Shown here piece by piece: positions 1-7,709 of a stretch of 10,748 nucleotides of DNA. The notes beneath the pieces were generated by a model, which saw only the letters and a program-made list of their open reading frames with translations, made no database searches and had not been told where the DNA came from. The position numbers were made by a program, and so were the translations under genes. This stretch comes from Candidatus Colimorpha enterica (lineage in GTDB: Bacteria > Bacillota > Clostridia > Oscillospirales > CAG-272), in NCBI GenBank assembly GCA_018065475.1, contig JAGHTD010000305.1, positions 1-10,748 of the forward strand. The letters run 5' to 3'. The stretch's first letter is position 1. Every line of letters begins with the position of its first letter.

Positions 1-2238
1 GCCCCATCTATTGGGATCCTTGCCGGGATGCTCGAAATACTCCTGGAACGAGAGATATATGTCCTTGAAATCGGCACCGGTAGCGATCAGCTTGCAAACC
101 GATTCAACTACCGCGAGATAAGCGCCGTGATAAGGGCTCTGCTCCGAAAGATAAGGATTGAAGCAGCCCCACGCCATAAGCGCGCAGTCGTCGGTATGCT
201 TTTTCTCGACCGAGATCTTCTGCACCATCGCCTGGATAGGCGTAAGCTGATTTCTTCCGCCGAAAGGCATAATGACAGTACCCGCACCGATGGTGGAGTC
301 GAATCTCTCGCTGAGTCCGCGCTTTGAACAGGTGTTGAGATCGGTTGCGACGTTCATCATATTTTCGGTGAACGTTGCGCCTTTCAGCTTCTTTTCCGGG
401 ATCTTTGTTTTGTCGGGGATAATCGAAATATGTTTATCGGCACCGTTTGAGTTGAGGAACTCGCGGCTGACGTCAACGATCTTTTCGTCGTTCCAGTACA
501 TGGTAAGACGCGGATCGGCAGTGACCTCGGCGACCACTTTCGCCTGGAGATTTTCGGACGACGCAATCTTTAAGAATGCGTCAACGTCCTTTTTATCCAC
601 GACGACAGCCATTCTTTCCTGCGATTCGCTGATCGCAAGCTCGGTCGCGTCAAGTCCTTCGTACTTTTTCGGCACTTCGTTGAGATTGATCTTAAGACCG
701 TCCGCAAGCTCACCGATAGCAACCGAAACACCGCCTGCGCCGAAGTCGTTGCAGCGTTTGATCATTCGGCACGCCTTGCCGTTTCTGAACAGTCTCTGAA
801 GCTTTCTTTCCTCGGGGGCGTTGCCCTTCTGAACCTCTGCTCCGCAGGTCTCGACGGAATGGGCGTTGTGTGCCTTTGAAGAGCCGGTAGCTCCTCCGAT
901 ACCGTCGCGTCCGGTGCTTCCGCCTATAAGAATAACGCAGTCGCCGGGCTTGGGAACTTCTCTGCGGACGTTTGAAGCAGGAGCGGCGGCGACAACGGCG
1001 CCGATCTCCATTCTTTTTGCCGCATATCCGGGATGATAAAGCTCGTCAACTATACCCGTGGCAAGACCGATTTGGTTACCGTAGGAAGAATATCCTGCGG
1101 CCGCGGTAGTTACGATCTTTCTCTGAGGGAGCTTACCTTTTATCGTTTCCGAAACGGGAACCGTCGGGTCAGCCGCTCCGGTAACGCGCATTGCTCCGTA
1201 AACGTAGCTTCTTCCGGAAAGAGGATCTCTGATCGCTCCGCCTATACAGGTAGCCGCGCCGCCGAAAGGCTCGATCTCCGTCGGGTGGTTATGCGTTTCG
1301 TTCTTGAAGAGAAGAAGCCAGGGCTCGTTTTTGCCGTCAACCTCAATGTTGATTTTGACGGTGCAGGCGTTGATCTCCTCCGATTCGTCAAGCTTGTCGA
1401 GCTTTCCGTTGGCTTTCAGATACTTTACGGCGATTGTCGCAATATCCATGAGGCAAACCGGCTTTGTTCTGCCGAGCTGTTTTCTTACGCCTATATATTC
1501 GTCGTAAGTCTTCTGCAGAAGCTCATCCTCGAACTTTACGTCGTCAATTACTGTGAGGAACGTCGTATGACGGCAATGATCCGACCAATAGGTGTCTATC
1601 ATCCTGATTTCGGTTATAGTCGGGTCTCTGCCTTCATCTTTGAAATATTTCTGACAGAATTCGATGTCGTCCGCGTCCATCGCAAGACCGTAATCGGAAA
1701 CGAACTTTTCGAGCTCCGCTCTCGTGAGAGAGAGGAAGCCGTCAACCGTCTTTACGGTCGTGGGGATCGAGTAATTGATCTTCAGCGTCCTGGGCTTATC
1801 AAGCGCCGCTTCTCTTGCCTCTACCGGGTTGATGACGTATTTCTTGATCTCTTCGATCTCTTCGTCAGAAAGGTCGCCGTAGAGGACGTAAACTTTTGCC
1901 GAACGGATCGTAGGACGTTCGCCCTGCGAAATGAGCTGAATACACTGTGCGGCACTGTCAGCGCGCTGATCGAACTGACCGGGAAGAAACTCGACGGCAA
2001 ATACCTTTCCGCCGTCTGCCTTGAGCTTACTGCTTACGACGTCAAGCTGCGGCTCCGAAAATACCGTTCCTACGGCATAATCGAAAAGTTCCTTCGTAAT
2101 ATTCTCGGCGTCATAGCGGTTTATTATACGAACGTCTGTAAGCGAAGATATACCGAGAAGAACGTTTATATCGTTTTTCAGCGATCTTGCCTCATTTGCA
2201 AGTTCTTTCTTTTTTTCAACAAATACTCTGTAAACCAT
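1..2238 (-). CDS. purL: Phosphoribosylformylglycinamidine (FGAM) synthase, single-chain clostridial type; 3' end beyond window
   Basis: Converts FGAR, ATP and glutamine to FGAM, step 4 of purine synthesis, in the cytoplasm. Reading from 2238 to the edge gives 746 uninterrupted codons starting MVYRVFVEKKKELANEA. Visible family motifs are DTYWSDHCRHTTF (about residues 216-228) and KNETHNHPTEIEPFGGAAT (from residue 312), followed by CIGGAIRDPLSGR. These are the synthase core signatures of the large one-chain FGAM synthase; an N-terminal PurS-like part of roughly 200 residues precedes them. Family members run to about 1,230-1,250 residues and end in a glutaminase domain, so roughly 40% including that domain should lie beyond position 1. 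The start ATG overlaps the purD stop by one base (TAATG), which implies translational coupling. Family assignment is secure; presence of the glutaminase domain is inferred. Confidence 0.96.
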   Translation of the reverse strand, partial: MVYRVFVEKKKELANEARSLKNDINVLLGISSLTDVRIINRYDAENITKELFDYAVGTVFSEPQLDVVSSKLKADGGKVFAVEFLPGQFDQRADSAAQCIQLISQGERPTIRSAKVYVLYGDLSDEEIEEIKKYVINPVEAREAALDKPRTLKINYSIPTTVKTVDGFLSLTRAELEKFVSDYGLAMDADDIEFCQKYFKDEGRDPTITEIRMIDTYWSDHCRHTTFLTVIDDVKFEDELLQKTYDEYIGVRKQLGRTKPVCLMDIATIAVKYLKANGKLDKLDESEEINACTVKINIEVDGKNEPWLLLFKNETHNHPTEIEPFGGAATCIGGAIRDPLSGRSYVYGAMRVTGAADPTVPVSETIKGKLPQRKIVTTAAAGYSSYGNQIGLATGIVDELYHPGYAAKRMEIGAVVAAAPASNVRREVPKPGDCVILIGGSTGRDGIGGATGSSKAHNAHSVETCGAEVQKGNAPEERKLQRLFRNGKACRMIKRCNDFGAGGVSVAIGELADGLKINLNEVPKKYEGLDATELAISESQERMAVVVDKKDVDAFLKIASSENLQAKVVAEVTADPRLTMYWNDEKIVDVSREFLNSNGADKHISIIPDKTKIPEKKLKGATFTENMMNVATDLNTCSKRGLSERFDSTIGAGTVIMPFGGRNQLTPIQAMVQKISVEKKHTDDCALMAWGCFNPYLSEQSPYHGAYLAVVESVCKLIATGADFKDIYLSFQEYFEHPGKDPNRWG

Positions 2239-3509
2239 TATTTGACCTCGCGGCACGCAAGCGCTTTCGCGCCGATGTCGTGCCTGTAATACGCGTTGGC
2301 AAAGCTGATCCTGTCAACTTTTGAATAAGCGGCTTTTACAGCGTCGCCCATATCGGCTTCTACCGCCGTGACGCCAAGCACTCTTCCGCCGTTTGTGAGA
2401 AGTCTGTCACCGTCCTTCTTTGCCCCCGCAACGTAAACGTCGGGAAGAAGATCGTCGGGAAGGGTTATCTCATATCCCTTCTCGTATGAAACGGGATATC
2501 CCTCCGACGCCATGATGACGCAGCAGGCGGACTTGTCGGAAAACTCAACTTCGGTTTCGGAAAGAGTACCGTCGGTAACCGACTGCATTACCGTAAGAAG
2601 ATCGCTCTTCAGAAGAGGGAGTACGACCTGCGTTTCGGGATCGCCGAAACGCCAGTTATATTCGATGACCTTGGGACCGTCGGGTGTCAGCATAAGACCG
2701 AAATAGAGACAGCCCTTGAAGGTCCTTCCCTCTTTGTTCATTGCGTTTATCGTGGGAATGAATATCTTTTCGAAACACTCGGCGGCGATTTCTTTCGTAT
2801 AATAGGGGTTGGGAGCGATCGTTCCCATACCTCCGGTATTAAGACCGGTATCATAGTCACCCGCGCGCTTGTGATCCATTGAAGCGACCATCGGCTTTAC
2901 AGTCTTTCCGTCGGTGAAAGCGAGCACCGTGACTTCCGGGCCGGTGAGAAACTCCTCGATAACGATATTGTCCCCGCTCTTGCCGAACTTCTTTTCCTTC
3001 ATTATCGAAAGAATGGCGTCTTCGGCATCTTCTCTCGTTCCGGCAATGATAACGCCCTTGCCGAGAGCAAGACCGTCCGCCTTGATGACGGTGGGAACGG
3101 GTGCGGTTTTTACGTATTCAAGCGCCTTTTCGATGTCATTGAAGACCTCGTATTTCGCGGTTGGAATACCGTATTTTTTCATAAGGTTCTTTGAGAAGAC
3201 CTTACTGCCTTCGATGATCGCGGCGTTCTTTCTCGGACCGAAACAGCTGATCCCCTTTTCCTCAAGAGCGTCAACGAGACCGAGTACGAGCGGATCGTCG
3301 GGAGCGACTACGCAATAATCAATACGGTTTTCAACGGCAAATGCCGTGATACCGTCGATATCGGTTGCGGATATCTGAACGCACTCGGCATCGCGTGCGA
3401 TACCGCCGTTACCGGGGCAGGCGTAGATCTTTTCTACAGAACTGTTTTCTTTGATTTTCTTTATAATGGCGTGTTCGCGCCCTCCGGAGCCGACAACAAG
3501 TACCTTCAT
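2238..3509 (-). CDS. purD: Phosphoribosylamine-glycine ligase (GAR synthetase)
   Basis: ATP-dependent joining of phosphoribosylamine and glycine to GAR, step 2 of the pathway. The 423-residue protein has the usual family length and all expected blocks: the N-terminal VGSGGREHA (6-14), the ATP-grasp stretch VIKADGLALGKGV (141-153), NTGGMGT (224-230) and the signature RFGDPETQ (287-294). A GGAGAA Shine-Dalgarno precedes the ATG, 15 bp after purH. Its stop shares one base with the purL start. Because its substrate phosphoribosylamine is very short-lived, co-expression with purF makes sense. Nothing in the protein looks damaged. Confidence 0.98.
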   Translation of the reverse strand: MKVLVVGSGGREHAIIKKIKENSSVEKIYACPGNGGIARDAECVQISATDIDGITAFAVENRIDYCVVAPDDPLVLGLVDALEEKGISCFGPRKNAAIIEGSKVFSKNLMKKYGIPTAKYEVFNDIEKALEYVKTAPVPTVIKADGLALGKGVIIAGTREDAEDAILSIMKEKKFGKSGDNIVIEEFLTGPEVTVLAFTDGKTVKPMVASMDHKRAGDYDTGLNTGGMGTIAPNPYYTKEIAAECFEKIFIPTINAMNKEGRTFKGCLYFGLMLTPDGPKVIEYNWRFGDPETQVVLPLLKSDLLTVMQSVTDGTLSETEVEFSDKSACCVIMASEGYPVSYEKGYEITLPDDLLPDVYVAGAKKDGDRLLTNGGRVLGVTAVEADMGDAVKAAYSKVDRISFANAYYRHDIGAKALACREVK

Positions 3510-3524
3510 TTTCGGTTCTCCGTA

Positions 3525-4709
3525 TCAGTGATGGAACAGGCGCATTCCGGTGAAGGACATTGCTATACCGTACTTGTTGCAGCATTCGATGACAAGATCG
3601 TCACGGATGGAACCGCCAGGCTCGGCGATGTATTTTACGCCGCTCTTCTTTGCTCTCTCAATGTTGTCCGAGAAGGGGAAGAAAGCGTCGGAGCCGAGGG
3701 AAACACCGTCGATGGTGTCGAGATATGCTCTCTTTTCAGCGGCAGTGAACGGCTCGGGACGGCTGGTGAAATACTTCTGCCAGTTGCCTTCCGCGCAAAC
3801 GTCCTCCTCGTTCTGATTGATGTATCCGTCGATGACGTTGTCTCTGTCGGGACGGCCGAGATCGGAGCGGAAAGGAAGCGAAAGCACCTTGTCGCTCTGA
3901 CGGAGGAACCAGGTGTCTGCCTTTGAACCTGCAAGACGTGTGCAGTGTATTCTGCTCTGCTGTCCTGCGCCTACTCCGATCGCCTGACCGTCATAAGCGA
4001 AGCATACAGAGTTTGACTGGGTATATTTGAGGGTGATAAGGGAGATTATCAGATCGCGGACGGCGTCCTCGCCGAGAACGTTTTTCTCCGTTACGACGTT
4101 TGAAAGAAGCTCGCGGTCGATCTTGAAGTTGTTTCTTCCCTGCTCGAAGGTGATACCGAAGACCTGCTTGTGTTCCTGAACCTCGGGAACGTAATCGGGG
4201 TCGATCTCAACGATATTGTAGTTTCCTTTTCTCTTGGATTTAAGGATCTCAAGAGCTTCGGGATCGTAACCGGGAGCGATGATACCGTCGGAGACCTCTC
4301 TCTTGATGAGCTTTGCGGTCGTAACGTCGCATACATCGGAAAGCGCGATCCAGTCGCCGAAGGAGCACATTCTGTCTGTTCCTCTTGCTCTTGCGAAAGC
4401 GCAGGCGAGAGGAGAATCGTCAAGACCGGGAATATCGTCAACGAAACAAGCTTTTTTGAGCTTATCCGAAAGCTTGATTCCGACAGCCGCAGAAGTGGGG
4501 CTGACGTGCTTGAAGGAAGTAGCCGCAGGCATACCGAGCGCCTCTTTCAGTTCCTTGACAAGCTGCCAGCTGTTGAAAGCATCAAGGAAGTTGATATAAC
4601 CGGGACGGCCGCAAAGGATCTTTATCGGAAGCTCGCTTCCGTCTGCCATATAGATCTTGGCGGGTTTCTGGTTGGGGTTGCAACCGTATTTAAGCTCAAA
4701 CTCTTTCAT
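3525..4709 (-). CDS. purH: AICAR transformylase, stand-alone (PurH without IMP cyclohydrolase half)
   Basis: Transfers a formyl group from 10-formyl-tetrahydrofolate to AICAR, giving FAICAR. The 394-residue protein starts directly at the transformylase module (KYGCNPNQ, residues 7-14). It carries the catalytic Lys-His pair in SFKHVSPTSAAV (K67, H68), QSNSVCFAYDGQ (231-242) and GAGQQSRIHCTRLAG (247-261). Usual bifunctional PurH is over 500 residues, with an N-terminal MGS-like IMP cyclohydrolase domain. That domain is absent here, and the neighbouring purO supplies the missing activity. A strong AAAGGAG Shine-Dalgarno lies in the 15 bp gap after purO. The enzyme's substrate AICAR (ZMP) is the precursor of the ligand sensed by the operon leader, so this step is the likely feedback point. 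Confidence 0.95.
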   Translation of the reverse strand: MKEFELKYGCNPNQKPAKIYMADGSELPIKILCGRPGYINFLDAFNSWQLVKELKEALGMPAATSFKHVSPTSAAVGIKLSDKLKKACFVDDIPGLDDSPLACAFARARGTDRMCSFGDWIALSDVCDVTTAKLIKREVSDGIIAPGYDPEALEILKSKRKGNYNIVEIDPDYVPEVQEHKQVFGITFEQGRNNFKIDRELLSNVVTEKNVLGEDAVRDLIISLITLKYTQSNSVCFAYDGQAIGVGAGQQSRIHCTRLAGSKADTWFLRQSDKVLSLPFRSDLGRPDRDNVIDGYINQNEEDVCAEGNWQKYFTSRPEPFTAAEKRAYLDTIDGVSLGSDAFFPFSDNIERAKKSGVKYIAEPGGSIRDDLVIECCNKYGIAMSFTGMRLFHH

Positions 4710-4724
4710 TTCGTTTATTCTCCT

Positions 4725-5444
4725 TTATATGTTTTTGTTTATAAGTCTGTATTCGGAATTGCCGTTTGCAAGATCGACGTACTTTACGTAAAGCGAGATC
4801 TTGTTATCATTGTCGAGAGCGTCCCAGAGCATTGAAGAGAACGCGTCAATGTCGTTCCCGATCTCAACTCTCTCCGGCTCGCCCTGGAAAGTCGGGATAG
4901 GATTGCCGTTGCAGACGTAAGTGTGGATGAAGTGGCCGAGACCCGGCTTTGACTTGTAGTCAAAGGTGTATCTTGCACAGTCGCTTCCCTCTTCGTCTAT
5001 GCTCTTTAATATGCTCATTTCATAGTTGAAGCTGTTGTCTGCGAAGATGAGCATTCCGCTGATCCTCGGTGTGAAATTGGGGCTGTCGGGCTCAAACTCA
5101 CGGGTGGCGAGTGCTTCACGGAAGCCCTTGCCGTCCTTGACGTAATTATAGACCGTATCGGTCTGATCGCCGTTTGTGACTATCAACTTGTTTTCGTAAC
5201 TGCGTACTGCGGCGTAGATGATAAGAGAGGGATCCTCGACCTTTGAAACGTCAAACGGCTCGGTGAACACGGTCCCGTTCTTTATCGTAAAGATCCTGTT
5301 TCTTGAGTTTGCGCTTCTGCCCATAATGAAATATGCGACAACGGCGTTTTTTCCGTCGGCGGATGTGCCGATGATTATCCCTCTGCCGGGATAAGTGTTG
5401 CCGTCAAGAAGCTCGGGTATTTTGTTGATCTTGTAAATATCCAT
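4725..5444 (-). CDS. purO: IMP cyclohydrolase, archaeal PurO type
   Basis: Closes the ring of FAICAR to give IMP, the last step of the pathway. The 239-residue protein has the PurO-family N-terminal block YPGRGIIIG (18-26) and GRSANSRNR (42-50), with no resemblance to the MGS-like cyclohydrolase domain of bacterial PurH. Its position between purN and a PurH lacking the cyclohydrolase domain supports the role. The start ATG lies one base after the purN stop, with AAAGGA upstream. PurO was first described in archaea; bacterial copies are known mainly from anaerobes. The motif match is good, but the remainder was judged only by general resemblance, so confidence is slightly below that of the other pur genes. 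Confidence 0.9.
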   Translation of the reverse strand: MDIYKINKIPELLDGNTYPGRGIIIGTSADGKNAVVAYFIMGRSANSRNRIFTIKNGTVFTEPFDVSKVEDPSLIIYAAVRSYENKLIVTNGDQTDTVYNYVKDGKGFREALATREFEPDSPNFTPRISGMLIFADNSFNYEMSILKSIDEEGSDCARYTFDYKSKPGLGHFIHTYVCNGNPIPTFQGEPERVEIGNDIDAFSSMLWDALDNDNKISLYVKYVDLANGNSEYRLINKNI

Positions 5445-5445
5445 G

Positions 5446-6060
5446 TTATTTTCCTTTCATTATTTCGGAACATACCTTTTCGCATGAAGCGGGAAGTATT
5501 TTCCATTCTGCGAGACGCATAACTCTCTTTTGAAGTGTTTCGGGTGTGTCGCCGTCAAGTATTTTTACCGCCTTCTGCATGATTATCTCGCCGCCGTCGG
5601 GTATCTCGTTCACGTAATGAACTGTAGCACCCGTGACTTTGACGCCTTTTGCGAGCGCCGCTTCGTGAACTTTAAGTCCGTAGAAGCCCGCTCCGCAGAA
5701 CGACGGGATGAGAGACGGGTGGACGTTGATTATTCTTTTTTCGTAGTGTGACGTGAATCTATCCGAAAGGATCGACATAAATCCAGCAAGGACGATAAGA
5801 TCTACATTGGCGCCGTCAAGCGTTTCGATCAGCTTGCTTTCAAATGCGTACTGATCGCCGCCGAACTGTTTTTTTGTAATGACCGCTGTGTCAATCCCGT
5901 TCTTTTCGGCTCTTGTCAGAGCGTACGCGGAGGGGTTGTTTGATATCACAAAGACGATCTCGCCGCTGCTTATGATCCCTTTTTTCTCGGAATCGATAAG
6001 CGCCTGGAGGTTTGTCCCGCCGCCCGAAACGAGGACGGCTATCTTTGCTTTTTCAGTCAT
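5446..6060 (-). CDS. purN: Phosphoribosylglycinamide formyltransferase (GAR transformylase), folate-dependent
   Basis: Uses 10-formyl-tetrahydrofolate to formylate GAR to FGAR, step 3. The 204-residue protein is of normal family length. It shows the phosphate-binding N-terminus VSGGGTNLQALI (11-22), the catalytic INVHPSLIPSF block (N112, H114, matching E. coli N106 and H108), GAGFYGLKVHEA and PDGGEI with the third catalytic residue D155 (E. coli D144). Its ATG lies inside the end of the FNT gene, overlapping by 8 bp, so the two are probably coupled in translation. The formate-using alternative PurT (an ATP-grasp enzyme) is not present in the window. GAR formylation in this operon is therefore folate-dependent, which makes the adjacent formate/nitrite transporter gene functionally interesting. 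Confidence 0.97.
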   Translation of the reverse strand: MTEKAKIAVLVSGGGTNLQALIDSEKKGIISSGEIVFVISNNPSAYALTRAEKNGIDTAVITKKQFGGDQYAFESKLIETLDGANVDLIVLAGFMSILSDRFTSHYEKRIINVHPSLIPSFCGAGFYGLKVHEAALAKGVKVTGATVHYVNEIPDGGEIIMQKAVKILDGDTPETLQKRVMRLAEWKILPASCEKVCSEIMKGK

Positions 6061-6667
6061 TTTTCTTTTCCCTCTTTACGATCATTTCAAGCACCGGAAG
6101 AAGCATTCCTCCGACGGAGTTCCCTATCACGACGAGAAGGATGAAAAGCAGAGATTTGAGATCAAACGAAGCCGCGACCGAGAAATAGAACATATCGGCT
6201 ATGGAGTGTTCAAACCCTGCAAGAATGAATACGGGAATGCAGAACAGTATTCCGACGATCTTCTTGTGATCTCTGAATATCACGACCGCAAGGTAGATGA
6301 GAATACCGCAGAAAAGACCGCGTATCAGTGTTGATATGGGTGACTGTGTCAGTTTTGAAGCGCATACCGTCTCCGCCTTTTCGGCTATCGACGACTGCGA
6401 ATATCTGATAAGCAAACCGAAGCAGAGAGAAGCAATCGCATTACCAAGAAGACCGAAAAGAAGGACGGAAATCTCTTCTTTTCCGTGCTTTTCGGGTATA
6501 TAGCAGATCTTTCCGGTATAAAGTGAATAACCCTTGATGCAGATACAGAGGAGAGCGACCGAGAAAAGTACGGCTCCGACGTATTTGTTGTCGCACGCAA
6601 GGAAGACGGAACCTCCGAGCGAGATACATATACCGGCAAGAATACCGTTCACCGTCTTTTTCAGCAT
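6053..6667 (-). CDS. Formate/nitrite transporter (FNT) family channel, short form
   Basis: Predicted inner-membrane channel for formate or a similar small anion. The 204-residue protein is hydrophobic, with about six membrane segments (roughly 7-25, 30-48, 67-90, 112-131, 136-163, 171-193). It has the FNT landmarks: LYTGKICYIPE after segment 2, GFEHSIADMFYF in segment 5 with the family's central pore histidine (H154), and GNSVGGMLLP in segment 6. FocA-type proteins have HSIAN where this has HSIAD. It is shorter than the common 250-285 residues, mainly through short termini. It overlaps purM by 7 bp and purN by 8 bp, with AAGGTGAG upstream, so it is integral to the operon. I infer it moves formate feeding 10-formyl-tetrahydrofolate for PurN and PurH; direction and substrate cannot be read from sequence, and nitrite or hydrosulfide are alternatives. 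Confidence 0.88.
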   Translation of the reverse strand: MLKKTVNGILAGICISLGGSVFLACDNKYVGAVLFSVALLCICIKGYSLYTGKICYIPEKHGKEEISVLLFGLLGNAIASLCFGLLIRYSQSSIAEKAETVCASKLTQSPISTLIRGLFCGILIYLAVVIFRDHKKIVGILFCIPVFILAGFEHSIADMFYFSVAASFDLKSLLFILLVVIGNSVGGMLLPVLEMIVKREKKND

Positions 6668-7709
6668 AATCTCACCTTGTCTTCGCCTTCGGCTATCTTT
6701 CCTATAACGTACGCGTCAACTCCGTTTTCACAAAGGATCGAAAGCGCGGTATCAGCTTCGTCAGCGGGTACAACAACGGTCATTCCGACGCCCATATTGA
6801 AGGTGTTGAACATATCGTGCTCGCTGATCTTTCCCGTTTCGGCAATGAGTCTGAATATCGGAAGAACTCTTACGTCGTCCTTCTTGATCTCGGCGCAGAG
6901 ACCGTCGGGAATACTGCGGGGGATGTTCTCATAAAAGCCGCCGCCGGTGATGTGGGAGATACCTCTGACGTTCACCTTTTTCAGCAGTTCAAGAACCAGC
7001 TTGACGTATATCTTGGTAGGTGTGAGAAGCGTTTCACCTATGGATTTTCCTCCGAGAAAATCGTTCTGCTTTCAGAGATCGGGGTTGTTTTCGACGTCAA
7101 AGACCTTTCTTACGAGCGAAAAGCCGTTTGAATGTACACCTGATGAAGGCAGAGCGATCATAACGTCGCCCGGCTTCATCTTCTTGTTGTCGATGATCTT
7201 ATCCTTATCGACGACTCCGGTGCAGTAGCCTGCGAGATCGTATTCGTTCTCGGGATAAATCCGGGCATTTCGGCTGTCTCGCCGCCGATCAGCGCCGCGT
7301 CGGACTGTACGCAGCCGTCGCAAACGCCCTTGACGATACTTTCGATTCTTTCGGGGACGTTCTTTCCGCAGGCGATGTAGTCGAGGAAGAAGAGCGGTTT
7401 TGCACCGCAACAGATGATGTCGTTTACGCACATTGCGACGCAGTCGATACCGACCGTGTCGTGTTTGTCAAGAAGAAATGCGAGCTTGAGCTTGGTGCCT
7501 ACTCCGTCGGTCCCCGAAACGAGCACCGGCTTTGTGATACCTTCAAGATCAAGCTGAAACAGACCGCCGAATCCGCCGACGTCTGAGCAGACGCCCTTGG
7601 TCATCGTCTTTGCGATATGTGATTTCATAAGCTCAACGGCCTTGTATCCGGCAGTGATATCAACGCCGGCAGCCGCATAAGCGTCGGATTTTGAGTTTGT
7701 GATCATCAT
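6661..7709 (-). pseudogene. purM: AIR synthetase (phosphoribosylformylglycinamidine cyclo-ligase), interrupted by a frameshift and an in-frame stop
   Basis: PurM closes FGAM to AIR with ATP (step 5). The sequence covers the whole protein: SGTDGVGTKLKLA (65-77), GGETAEMPG (142-150), SSGVHSNGFSL, LLTPTKIYV, ISHITGGGFYENIPR and FNMGVGM. Two lesions break it. After F151 one base is missing at 7257-7259 (GGATTTATCCC where GGATTTTATCCC would restore FYPENEYDLAG). Further on, an in-frame TGA at 7074-7072 (about residue 213) sits between NNPDL and KQNDFLGG. Correcting both gives one frame of about 349 residues, the normal length. The start is the ATG at 7709, sharing a base with the purF stop (TAATGATG); the second ATG at 7706 has better spacing to AAAGGA. 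As read, the product ends at 7176, about 27 residues past the shift. Either purM is decayed or the assembly has errors. Confidence 0.92.

Noticed and set aside
1033..2289. Open frame of 418 codons on the plus strand
   Set aside because: It lies antisense to the clearly conserved purL frame, is rich in Arg, Val and Leu without any recognisable motif, and has no good ribosome binding site. It is a by-product of purL codon use.
4170..4835. Open frame of 221 codons on the plus strand spanning the purO-purH junction
   Set aside because: Antisense to two conserved genes and running across their intergenic gap; no motif or ribosome site supports it.
7072..7074. TGA in purM read as an amino acid (recoded genetic code or selenocysteine)
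   Set aside because: TGA is the natural stop of purC, purM itself, the FNT gene and the pyrB-like gene in this window. The PurM position is not a known selenocysteine site.
7245..7270. Programmed -1 frameshift as the explanation for the purM break
   Set aside because: The zero-frame codons GGA TTT ATC do not form a canonical X-XXY-YYZ slippery site, no stimulatory hairpin is evident, and a separate in-frame TGA downstream would still stop translation.
7072..7431. A separate small gene in the middle of purM
   Set aside because: Its conserved part (YPENEYDLAG through HSNGFSL) is the continuation of PurM after the frameshift. The residues before that are out-of-frame noise.
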